Source of the DNA: an uncultured Amaricoccus sp.
Lineage (GTDB): Bacteria > Pseudomonadota > Alphaproteobacteria > Rhodobacterales > Rhodobacteraceae
Length of the DNA stretch: 51,089 nt
Direction: 5' to 3'
NCBI RefSeq assembly: GCF_937891315.1
Contig: NZ_CALAGI010000053.1
Location: forward strand, 1-51,089
The notes under the pieces are model-generated. The model worked only from the letters and a program-made list of their open reading frames with translations, was not told the origin of the DNA and searched no databases. Below, piece after piece: positions 24,351 through 31,906 of the stretch; the first letter of the stretch is position 1; every line of letters starts with the position of its first letter. The position numbers were made by a program, and so were the translations under genes.

Positions 24351-26087
24351 CTAGCCCCGCGCCTCGGGCAGGGTCACGCCGGCGGCTTCCAGCGCACCGA
24401 GCACCTCGGCGTCGCGGCCATAGACGTCGTCGCGATACCGGACCACGCCCGCGTCATCGACGAAGGCGGTGCGATAGACGATATGAACCGGGATCGGGTT
24501 GTCCAAGGTCACCGTCCGCTCCGACTTCGCCGCGACCCAGGCGTCGAACCGCGCCTCCGGATCGTCGACCTGTCCGCGCAGCAGCAGCGCCGCCAGCTCG
24601 TCCGGATCCTCTACCCTGACGCAGCCGTTCGAGAAGGCGCGCGCGTCCTTGGCGAAAAGCTCGCGATGCGGCGTGTCATGAAGATAGATCGAGAAGTCGT
24701 TCGGGAAGATGAACTTCACCTTGCCGAGCGCGTTGCCGTCGCTCGGGCTCTGCCGGATGCGAAACGGGAAGCTGCCCTCCAGCGCGGCGAAGTCCACCAG
24801 CGCCGGATTGATCACGGTCCCCGCCGGCGTCATCAGCTGCATGTTGCTGCGCGCCAGAACCCCCGGATCCTTGCGCAATTTCGGCAGATAGACGCGCTTG
24901 GCGATACTGCTCGGCACGTGCCAGCTCGGGTTGATGACCATGTAGCTCATCACGTCCGAGAATTCGGCGGTCTGGGTCTTGTGGGCTTCGCCGACCACCG
25001 CCTTGGTGCGCCAGACCGGGGCGTCGCCCTCGTAGACCACCACCGAATAGTCCGGGATATTGACGATCACGTAGCGCGAGCCGAAGCCCGCGCCCTGCCA
25101 GCGCATGCGTTCGAGATTGACCAGCACCTGCGACAGGCGATCGCGGGCGCTGGTATTGATCTCGCTCAGCGTATGCTGGCCAACCGCGCCGTCCTCGTTC
25201 AGGCCATGGTCGCGCTGGAAGGCCCGCACCGACCCGACAAGGCTCCGGTCGAACATCGCCTGCGCGACTTCGCCGCTCGGCGCGCCATAGCCGAGCCGTG
25301 CCAGCCGGGCGCGCAGCGCCGCGACCCGCGGACCCGTCTCGCCCTCGTGCAGCGTCGGACCGGACGCGACCGCCGGTCCCCAGGCGTCGGACAGCGCCAG
25401 CGCCTCCAGCCGCCCACGTTCGGCGATCAGCGCGCCATAGCGCGGGTCACGCGGCGCAAGCTCGACCAGCACCGCGTCGAGCGGCTGGTCCTGGAGCTTG
25501 GCGAGCAAGGCCTCGGCCGGCGGCCGGCTGGGCCGCACGGCGATTTCGGGATCGATCTTCGAGGGCCGCAGCACCCCGGCGCCGAGATCGCCGCCATAAA
25601 GCAGGTAGGCGCGGGTCGCGGCCACTTCGGCACGTCCCGGCGGCGTCCCCTCCGCCGAGAAGAGCACGGCGAGGCCAGCGGCGTCATAGCGGGCGGACGG
25701 CAGACCCTGACCGGCGCTCGCCTCCAGCGCCGCGATCAGCACTCGCGGACTCGCCGAGCCGGCGGCTGTCCAATAGGGCTGGAAGTCGCGGTCGGCATAG
25801 AAGCCTTCGACAGCGACCCGATCGGCATCGCTCAGGCCGCCCATCTCGGCGCGGAGCGCGGCGCGAAAGGCGGCGGCCTCCGCGGAGAGCACCGGCTCCG
25901 GCGCGGGCGGCGCGGCGTAGGGCGGCGTTTCGACCAGCGGCGCGAGCCCTGGCGCGGCGTTCGTCGCCACCACGGCGATGCCGTCGGTGGTCTGGGCGAG
26001 CGCCTCGGAACCGGAAGAGGATACACCACCGGCCAGTCCGCCAGCCAAGAGGGCACAGAAAATCCGCGATGTTCTCTGAAAACGCAT
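24351..26087 (-). CDS. L,D-transpeptidase, YcbB/LdtD type
   Basis: Periplasmic peptidoglycan cross-linking enzyme of 578 residues. After a signal peptide (ending about GSEALA) comes a scaffold region, a peptidoglycan-binding domain around 255-315 (GPRVAALRARLARLGY) and the YkuD catalytic domain, about 340-510, with HDTPHRELF and the nucleophile Cys in AFSNGCVRVED. LdtD-type enzymes form 3-3 cross-links between meso-diaminopimelate residues. It is divergent from the DUF882 peptidase gene, another cell-wall gene. Confidence 0.92.
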   Translation of the reverse strand: MRFQRTSRIFCALLAGGLAGGVSSSGSEALAQTTDGIAVVATNAAPGLAPLVETPPYAAPPAPEPVLSAEAAAFRAALRAEMGGLSDADRVAVEGFYADRDFQPYWTAAGSASPRVLIAALEASAGQGLPSARYDAAGLAVLFSAEGTPPGRAEVAATRAYLLYGGDLGAGVLRPSKIDPEIAVRPSRPPAEALLAKLQDQPLDAVLVELAPRDPRYGALIAERGRLEALALSDAWGPAVASGPTLHEGETGPRVAALRARLARLGYGAPSGEVAQAMFDRSLVGSVRAFQRDHGLNEDGAVGQHTLSEINTSARDRLSQVLVNLERMRWQGAGFGSRYVIVNIPDYSVVVYEGDAPVWRTKAVVGEAHKTQTAEFSDVMSYMVINPSWHVPSSIAKRVYLPKLRKDPGVLARSNMQLMTPAGTVINPALVDFAALEGSFPFRIRQSPSDGNALGKVKFIFPNDFSIYLHDTPHRELFAKDARAFSNGCVRVEDPDELAALLLRGQVDDPEARFDAWVAAKSERTVTLDNPIPVHIVYRTAFVDDAGVVRYRDDVYGRDAEVLGALEAAGVTLPEARG

Positions 26088-26350
26088 GCCTGCCTCTTGC
26101 CTCGATTATGTTTTGTCGATGAGGGTACCCCGCCCGCGCCTCCGATACAAGCGAGCGGCCACGCCGGGCGAAAAGCCCGTTCAAACCCAGACAGTTTAAC
26201 AAAAAATTATCGGCGTCTTTCCGCCGAGCGAAGCGGGCGCCCCGCGCGGCCGGCGGACGCCGCGCTTGGAAATTCGCGAGGCCTGTGGCATCAAAAGGGG
26301 AAGGGGCACAGGCAAAAATGCTCCGCGGGCAGATATCGAGGCAGTGAACC

Positions 26351-26908
26351 ATGGAAACGGACGATTTTCGACCGACTCGTCGGGCCGTGCTGGGCGTATT
26401 CGCCAGCCTTTGCGCGGTCACCGCGGCGCCGGTCTATGCCAAGGCGCCGGGCTTCCTGCGCCGGGCGGGCGACATGCGGCAGATCCGCATGTACAGCCAG
26501 CGCACCGGCGAATCGATCAACACGATCTATTACGTCGACGGGAAGTACATCCCGGAGGCGATCACCGAGATCAGCTATTTCATGCGGGACTGGCGCCAGA
26601 ACGAAGTCCGCAAGTATGATCCCGACAATATCGACAATCTCGCCGCCACGCTCGTCATGATGGAAACATCCGAGCCCTACCTGATGATCTCGGGCTACCG
26701 TACGCCCAAGACCAACCGGATGCTGCGCGGCGCGGCCAGCAATTCCTTCCATCTGCGGGCGATGGCGGCCGACATCCGGCTGAAGAGCCGCGATGTCCGC
26801 ACGATCCAGCGGGCCGGCGTCGCCTGCGGCGGCGGCGGAGTCGGCTACTACGGCCGCTCGAACTTCGTCCATCTCGACTGTGGTCCGATCCGCACCTGGA
26901 ACGGCTGA
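26351..26908 (+). CDS. DUF882 (YcbK-like) M15-type peptidase, Tat signal
   Basis: Predicted zinc peptidase of 185 residues in the D-Ala-D-Ala carboxypeptidase/M15 fold. The N-terminus has TRRAVLGVFASLCAVTAAP, a twin-arginine export signal. Zinc ligands of the family are in SNSFHLRAMAADIR (His, Asp) and NFVHLDCGPIRTW (His). ISGYRTPKTNRMLR is the conserved lead-in. Start ATG follows GAGGCAG. Divergent from the L,D-transpeptidase gene with 263 bases between, so the two likely act together in peptidoglycan remodelling. Confidence 0.9.
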   Translation: METDDFRPTRRAVLGVFASLCAVTAAPVYAKAPGFLRRAGDMRQIRMYSQRTGESINTIYYVDGKYIPEAITEISYFMRDWRQNEVRKYDPDNIDNLAATLVMMETSEPYLMISGYRTPKTNRMLRGAASNSFHLRAMAADIRLKSRDVRTIQRAGVACGGGGVGYYGRSNFVHLDCGPIRTWNG

Positions 26909-26981
26909 TCCCGGGCCGGGCTTAACGCCCGCCGAAGAACTGGGCATCCCGGGTTCCGCCCCGGGCGCCCCCCAAGGCCAA

Positions 26982-28247
26982 TCAGGCGCGGATCGCGCCG
27001 TCGCCCTCCACCAGATACTTGAAGCTGGTCAGTTGCTCCGCCCCCACCGGCCCGCGGGCGTGGAGCTTGCCGGTGGCGATGCCGATCTCGGCGCCCATGC
27101 CGAACTCGCCGCCATCGGCGAACTGGGTCGAGGCGTTGCGCATCAGGATCGCACTGTCCAGCCGCTCGAAGAAGCGCGCGGCCACCGCGTCGTCCTCGGT
27201 CAGCACGCAGTCGGTATGGTTCGAGCCATAGCGGCGGATATGGGCGATCGCCCCGTCGACGCCTTCGACCAGCCGCGCCGCGACGATCATGTCGAGATAT
27301 TCGCGGCCCCAGTCCGCGTCATCGGCCGGCACCACGCCGGGCAACCCCTGCAGCGCATCGTCGCCCCGCACCTCGACCCCGGCCTCGACGAGGTCGGTGA
27401 TGAAGGGCGCGCCACAGGCTTCGAAGAAGGCGCGATCGATCAGCAGGCATTCCGCCGCGCCGCAGATGCCGGTCCGCCGGGTCTTGGCGTTCAGGATCAC
27501 CTTGCGCGCCTTGGCGAGATCCGCCGCGCGATCGACATAGACATGCACGATGCCTTCGAGATGGGCGAATACCGGCACCCGCGCCTCGGCCCGCACCCGG
27601 CCGACGAGGCCCTTGCCGCCGCGTGGCACGATCACGTCGATGAAATCCGTCATGGTCAGCATGGCGCCCACCGCCGCGCGGTCGGAGGTCGGCACCAGCT
27701 GGATCGCCGCCTCCGGCAGGCCGGCGGCGCGCAGCCCCTCGACCAGCGCGGCGTGGATCGCGCGGGCGCTGCGCAGGCTCTCGGAGCCGCCGCGCAGGAT
27801 CGCCGCGTTGCCGGCCTTCAGGCACAGCGCCCCGGCGTCGGCGGTGACGTTCGGCCGGCTCTCGAAGATGACGCCGATCACGCCGATCGGGGTTCGCACG
27901 CGACGGATGTGGAGGCCGTTCGGCTGGCGCCAATCGGCGAGCACCTGCCCCACCGGATCGGCCTGCGCCGCGACCGCGCGCAGCCCCTCGGCCATCGCCG
28001 CCACCCGATCATCGGTCAGCAGCAGTCGGTCGAGCATCGCCCCGCTCAGGCCCGCGGCCGTCGCGACCGCCATGTCCTCGGCGTTCGCGGCCAGGATCGC
28101 GTCGCGCGTCTCGGTGATCGCCGCCGCCGCCGCCCGCAAGGCCGCGTCCTTTTGCGCGGACCGCGCATAGGCGAGCTCGCGCGAGGCCTCGCGCGCCCGC
28201 GCGCCGAGGCCGGTCATCAGCTCCGCGATCCCGAGGTTTCCGTCCAT
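26982..28247 (-). CDS. proA: Gamma-glutamyl phosphate reductase
   Basis: NADPH-dependent reduction of glutamyl 5-phosphate, second step of proline synthesis; 421 residues. The catalytic Cys is in KTRRTGICGAAECLLID; other aldehyde-dehydrogenase-family elements are GVIFESRPNVTADAGALCLK and ILRGGSES. It lies 10 bases after proB and is last in GNAT-obg-proB-proA. Confidence 0.97.
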   Translation of the reverse strand: MDGNLGIAELMTGLGARAREASRELAYARSAQKDAALRAAAAAITETRDAILAANAEDMAVATAAGLSGAMLDRLLLTDDRVAAMAEGLRAVAAQADPVGQVLADWRQPNGLHIRRVRTPIGVIGVIFESRPNVTADAGALCLKAGNAAILRGGSESLRSARAIHAALVEGLRAAGLPEAAIQLVPTSDRAAVGAMLTMTDFIDVIVPRGGKGLVGRVRAEARVPVFAHLEGIVHVYVDRAADLAKARKVILNAKTRRTGICGAAECLLIDRAFFEACGAPFITDLVEAGVEVRGDDALQGLPGVVPADDADWGREYLDMIVAARLVEGVDGAIAHIRRYGSNHTDCVLTEDDAVAARFFERLDSAILMRNASTQFADGGEFGMGAEIGIATGKLHARGPVGAEQLTSFKYLVEGDGAIRA

Positions 28248-28257
28248 TTCCGCCCCC

Positions 28258-29397
28258 TCACAGCGCCATGTCGTCGCGATGCACCAGAGCGGCCCGACCG
28301 GGATGCCCGAGCAGATCGGCGATCCGGTCCGAGCGATGCCCCATGATCACCCGCGCCTCATGCGCGTCATAGCCCGCCAGCGCCTTGGCCACCACCAGGC
28401 CGTCAGGCCCCGCGATCTCCACCGGATCGCCGCGCGAGAAGGCGCCGTCGATGGCGCGCACCCCGGCGGGCAAGAGCGACTTGCCGCGGGCGAGCGCCGC
28501 GATCGCGCCCTCGTCCACCGTCAGTCGGCCGCGCGGCTTCATGCCCGAGATCCAGCGCTTGCGCGCCGCGCGCGGATCGCCCTCCGGTTCAAACCAGGTG
28601 CAGCGCGCACCCTCGACCAGTGCGCTGAGCGGCCGCTCCACCGCGCCGAAGCTGATCGCCATGGCGCAGCCGGCCCGGGTCGCCACCTGCGCCGCGAGGA
28701 GCTTTGTCTTCATCCCGCCGCGCGACAGGGTGGAGCCGACGCCGCCCGCCATCGCCATCACGGAAGGCGTGATCCGCGCCACCACATCAAGCCGACACGC
28801 GCCCGCGTCGGCGCGGGGATCGGCGGTATAGAGCCCGTCGACGTCCGAGAGCAGCGCCAGAATATCGGCGCCCGCCATGCTCGCCACCTGCGCGGCCAGC
28901 CGGTCGTTGTCGCCGTAGCGGATCTCGTCGGTCGCCACCGTGTCGTTCTCATTGACGATCGGCACCACGCCGAGCTCGAGCAGCGTGCCGAGCGTGCGGC
29001 GGGTATTGAGATAGCGCCGGCGGTTCTCGCTGTCCTCCAGCGTCACCAGCACCTGCGCCGTGGTGATGCCGCGCGGCGCCAGCACGGTCTCGTATGCCTG
29101 GGCGAGGCGGATCTGGCCAACCGCCGCCGCCGCCTGATTGTGCTCCAGCGACCGCGCCTCGGCCGGCAGGCCGAGCACGCGGCGGCCGAGCGCGATCGAG
29201 CCCGAAGAAACGAGGATCACGTCCTTGCCGCGGGCGCGGAGGTCGGCGACATCGGCCGCGAGCCCCTCCAGCCAGTCGAGCCGCAGCCGCCCGGTCTCGG
29301 CCGAGACCAGCAGGGCGGAGCCGATCTTCACCACGACCCGCCGCGCCGCCGAGATCCGGTCGGCTGAGGTCACGGTCGGCACGCTCAGGGCGTCCAT
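28258..29397 (-). CDS. proB: Glutamate 5-kinase with PUA domain
   Basis: Phosphorylates glutamate at the gamma-carboxyl, first step of proline synthesis; 379 residues. The amino-acid kinase domain has VVKIGSALLVS, VILVSSGSIALGRR, NENDTVATDEIRYGDNDRLAAQVA and GGMKTKLLAAQVA. The C-terminal PUA domain (about 285-370, GRLTVDEGAIAAL to VIMGHRSDRI) is complete. Its start overlaps the end of obg by 13 bases. Confidence 0.97.
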   Translation of the reverse strand: MDALSVPTVTSADRISAARRVVVKIGSALLVSAETGRLRLDWLEGLAADVADLRARGKDVILVSSGSIALGRRVLGLPAEARSLEHNQAAAAVGQIRLAQAYETVLAPRGITTAQVLVTLEDSENRRRYLNTRRTLGTLLELGVVPIVNENDTVATDEIRYGDNDRLAAQVASMAGADILALLSDVDGLYTADPRADAGACRLDVVARITPSVMAMAGGVGSTLSRGGMKTKLLAAQVATRAGCAMAISFGAVERPLSALVEGARCTWFEPEGDPRAARKRWISGMKPRGRLTVDEGAIAALARGKSLLPAGVRAIDGAFSRGDPVEIAGPDGLVVAKALAGYDAHEARVIMGHRSDRIADLLGHPGRAALVHRDDMAL

Positions 29398-30428
29398 GAC
29401 CCTGTCTCCTCCCGCGCCGGCTTCCCCTCGCCGGAGCGCGCCGCGCGGATGATCGCGCGCAGGCCGCGCAATACCTCGGGGACGCCCTGCCCGGTCACGC
29501 CGGACAGGGCGAGGATTTGCTCGCCCCCCGCCGCCTCGGTCAGCACCGCCATCGCCTCGGCGAGTTCCTCGGCATCGAGCGCGTCGATCTTGTTGAGCCC
29601 GGTCAGCCGCGGCTTGTCGGCGAGGCCGGCGCCATAGGCTTCCAGCTCGCCAAGGATGACACGATAGTCTTCGGCCAGCGTCGGCGAGGTCGCATCAACC
29701 AGGTGGAGCAGCGCGGCGCAGCGCTCGACATGGCCGAGAAACATGTCGCCGAGCCCCTTGCCCTCATGCGCGCCCTCGATCAATCCGGGAATATCGGCCA
29801 GCACGAATTCGGCCCCATCGACCCCGACCACGCCGAGATTGGGGTGCAAGGTGGTGAAGGGATAGTCGGCGATCTTCGGCTTGGCATTGCTCGTCGCGGC
29901 GAGGAAGGTCGATTTTCCCGCGTTCGGCAGCCCGACGAGCCCCGCGTCGGCGATCAGCTTCAGCCGCAGCCAGAGCGTGCGCTCCACGCCCTCCTGACCG
30001 GGATTGGCGTTGCGCGGCGCCTGGTTGGTCGAGCTCTTGAAACGCAGGTTGCCCCAGCCGCCGTTGCCACCCTTGGCGAGCAGCACGCGCTGGCCGGGCC
30101 GCGTGAGGTCCGTGACCAGCGTCTCCTCGTCCTCCTCAAGGATCTCGGTACCGACCGGCACCTTCAGCACCACCGTCTCGCCGCTCTTGCCGGTACGCTG
30201 GGCCCCCATGCCGCCCTGGCCGTTCCTGGCGAAGAAATGCTGCTGGTAGCGATAGTCGATCAGCGTATTGAGCCCGTCCACCGCCTCGGCCCAGACATCG
30301 CCGCCATTGCCGCCGTCGCCGCCGTCCGGCCCGCCGAACTCGACGAACTTCTCGCGGCGAAAGCCGACGCAGCCGTTGCCGCCGGAGCCCGAGCGGATAT
30401 GGACCCGCGCGATGTCGAGAAATTTCAT
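29385..30428 (-). CDS. obgE: GTPase ObgE/CgtA
   Basis: Essential ribosome-assembly GTPase of 347 residues. The glycine-rich Obg fold (1-158) starts KFLDIARVHIRSGSGGNGC and carries GGDGGNGGDVW; the G domain has the P-loop GLPNAGKSTFLA, G3 DIPGLIEGAH and G4 NKID. Start ATG 30428 overlaps the stop of the GNAT gene by four bases. Obg genes commonly follow rplU-rpmA, as here after the GNAT gene. Confidence 0.97.
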   Translation of the reverse strand: MKFLDIARVHIRSGSGGNGCVGFRREKFVEFGGPDGGDGGNGGDVWAEAVDGLNTLIDYRYQQHFFARNGQGGMGAQRTGKSGETVVLKVPVGTEILEEDEETLVTDLTRPGQRVLLAKGGNGGWGNLRFKSSTNQAPRNANPGQEGVERTLWLRLKLIADAGLVGLPNAGKSTFLAATSNAKPKIADYPFTTLHPNLGVVGVDGAEFVLADIPGLIEGAHEGKGLGDMFLGHVERCAALLHLVDATSPTLAEDYRVILGELEAYGAGLADKPRLTGLNKIDALDAEELAEAMAVLTEAAGGEQILALSGVTGQGVPEVLRGLRAIIRAARSGEGKPAREETGSWTP

Positions 30429-31000
30429 GACGCGGCCGCAAGGTCGAGGCGATAGCGGAAGGTCGGCACCATGGCGCCGCGCGCGACGCTGTGCAACTCG
30501 CCTTCGCCGACATAGCCGAACCCGGCGCGGCTCAGCACCTTGATCGAGGCGGCGTTGTCCTGGAACGCCTGGGCCACCAGCGCCGAGAAGCCAAGCCTGG
30601 TCGCATGGGCGACGACGGCCTCCACCGCCTCGGAAGCGTAGCCGGTGCCCCAGAAGGCCGGCGCCACCCAATAGCCGATGGCGCCCGTCACCTCGCCCTC
30701 GATCACGCGCCGACACAGGCTGATGAGGCCGACGAGGCCGTTCTCCTGATCGGCGCCGGCGTCCAGCGCCCAGACGGTCTTGTCGCCCGGGCGTGTCCGC
30801 GTCCGCTCGACGAAGGCCTCGGCGGTGCCGGGCGGATAGGGATGCGGGATCGCGGTCGTCATCCGCGCCACCCGCGCGTCACTGGCATAGAGCCCGATCA
30901 GCGCCGCGTCGGACGGATTGAACGGGCGCAGCCGCAGACGCTCGGTGACCAGGACGGGCTGGCGGGCGACGGGCTGGCGGTCGGCGATGACTTCGGACAT
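30425..31000 (-). CDS. GNAT family N-acetyltransferase, RimJ/RimL type
   Basis: 191-residue acetyltransferase of the RimJ/RimL group (TERLRLRPFNPSDAALI opening), acetyl-CoA site around AFWGTGYASEAVEAVVAHA, and the terminal ASIKVLSRAGFGYVGEGE. Substrate unknown; position between rpmA and obg hints at a ribosomal or translation-related target. The start is only about 25 bases beyond the end of the strong rpmA terminator on the same strand, so its promoter situation is unusual. The stop overlaps obg by four bases. Confidence 0.88.
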   Translation of the reverse strand: MSEVIADRQPVARQPVLVTERLRLRPFNPSDAALIGLYASDARVARMTTAIPHPYPPGTAEAFVERTRTRPGDKTVWALDAGADQENGLVGLISLCRRVIEGEVTGAIGYWVAPAFWGTGYASEAVEAVVAHATRLGFSALVAQAFQDNAASIKVLSRAGFGYVGEGELHSVARGAMVPTFRYRLDLAAAS

Positions 31001-31024
31001 GGCCGCGAAATCCTGGCTCGAAAC

Positions 31025-31053
31025 GAAAAAAGGCCGGCGGGGCCGCCGGCCTT
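31025..31053 (-). terminator. Rho-independent terminator after rpmA
   Basis: On the minus strand AAGGCCGGCGG pairs with CCGCCGGCCTT and is followed by a run of six T. It ends the rplU-rpmA transcript 33 bases after the rpmA stop and about 25 bases before the GNAT start. Confidence 0.9.
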
Positions 31054-31085
31054 GTCGTGGCTCGGAATGCCCCTTTGGCCGGTGC

Positions 31086-31355
31086 TTACTCGGCGGCCGC
31101 CGGTCGTGGCAGCACCGAAATGAAGGTCCGGCCCTTGATGCCCTTGTGGAACGTGACCTGGCCTTCCGAAACCGAGAAGATCGTGTGGTCGCGGCCGATG
31201 CCGACGCCCTCGCCCGGCCACCATTTGGTGCCGCGCTGGCGCACGAGGATATTGCCCGGGATCACGACCTCGCCGCCGAACTTCTTCACGCCGAGACGAC
31301 GGCCCTTGCTGTCGCGGCCGTTGCGGGACGACCCGCCTGCCTTCTTGTGTGCCAT
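31086..31355 (-). CDS. rpmA: 50S ribosomal protein L27
   Basis: 89-residue large-subunit protein near the peptidyl-transferase centre. Standard N-terminus AHKKAGGSSRNGRDSKGRRLG and IIVRQRGTKWWPGEGVG-like core (here ILVRQRGTKWWPGEGVG). Second gene of rplU-rpmA with a 13-base gap, ended by a strong terminator. Confidence 0.98.
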   Translation of the reverse strand: MAHKKAGGSSRNGRDSKGRRLGVKKFGGEVVIPGNILVRQRGTKWWPGEGVGIGRDHTIFSVSEGQVTFHKGIKGRTFISVLPRPAAAE

Positions 31356-31368
31356 GGCGTCTGTCTCC

Positions 31369-31740
31369 TCAGTTGGCGGCTTCGACGGCCGGCTCGGCGG
31401 CCTCGGCGGTGGCGGCTGTCTCGGCGCCGGACGCCAGGATGTCGGTGATCCGAATCCGGGTCAGCTGCTGGCGATGGCCCCGCCGGCGCTGCGACGAGTG
31501 CTTGCGCCGCCGCTTGACGTAGGAGATCACCTTCGGCCCCTTGGTCTGCTCAAGCACCTCGGCGACCACGGCCGCGCCGGCGACGAAGGGCGCGCCGATC
31601 GTCACCGTGTCGCCACCGAGCATCAGCACCTCGGTGAAGCGGACCGTCTCGCCCGCCTCGGCGGACAGCTTTTCCACCAGAAAGATATCATTGGCGGCGA
31701 CCTTGTATTGCTTGCCGCCTGTTTTCAGCACCGCGAACAT
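31369..31740 (-). CDS. rplU: 50S ribosomal protein L21
   Basis: 123-residue large-subunit protein. Typical start MFAVLKTGGKQYKV and the RNA-binding segment YVKRRRKHSSQRRRGHRQQ, then RIRITDI. The C-terminal tail after residue 103 is Ala/Glu-rich (AATAEAAEPAVEAA), a short extension seen in alphaproteobacterial L21. The upstream leader is about 130 bases long and starts with a stable hairpin. Confidence 0.98.
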   Translation of the reverse strand: MFAVLKTGGKQYKVAANDIFLVEKLSAEAGETVRFTEVLMLGGDTVTIGAPFVAGAAVVAEVLEQTKGPKVISYVKRRRKHSSQRRRGHRQQLTRIRITDILASGAETAATAEAAEPAVEAAN

Positions 31741-31843
31741 TCGCGTCTTCCTCTTCGTTCCCCGCGTCCTTTGGCCCCGTTCACAACGGCGTTTCGCAGG
31801 CTTCCCCGCGCCTTCGGACTGCGCGCTTTCGCAGATCAATGGC

Positions 31844-31870
31844 CCGCGCGCCCCTTGGGGGAGCGCGCGG
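31844..31870 (-). promoter_or_regulatory. Stable hairpin at the 5' end of the rplU-rpmA leader
   Basis: On the minus strand CCGCGCGC-CCCC (with one bulged T) pairs with GGGGCGCGCGG around CAA. The predicted transcription start, near 31871, is at its base, so the mRNA would begin with this structure. No T-run follows, so it is not a terminator. Confidence 0.45.
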
Positions 31871-31877
31871 AGCCGGC

Positions 31878-31906
31878 TATATCGCGGAACCGTTTCGCGG
31901 AGTCAA
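31878..31906 (-). promoter_or_regulatory. Sigma-70-type promoter of rplU-rpmA
   Basis: On the minus strand TTGACT (31906-31901), a 17-base spacer and GATATA (31883-31878). The -35 element overlaps the stop codon of the upstream mscS gene. Confidence 0.6.
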
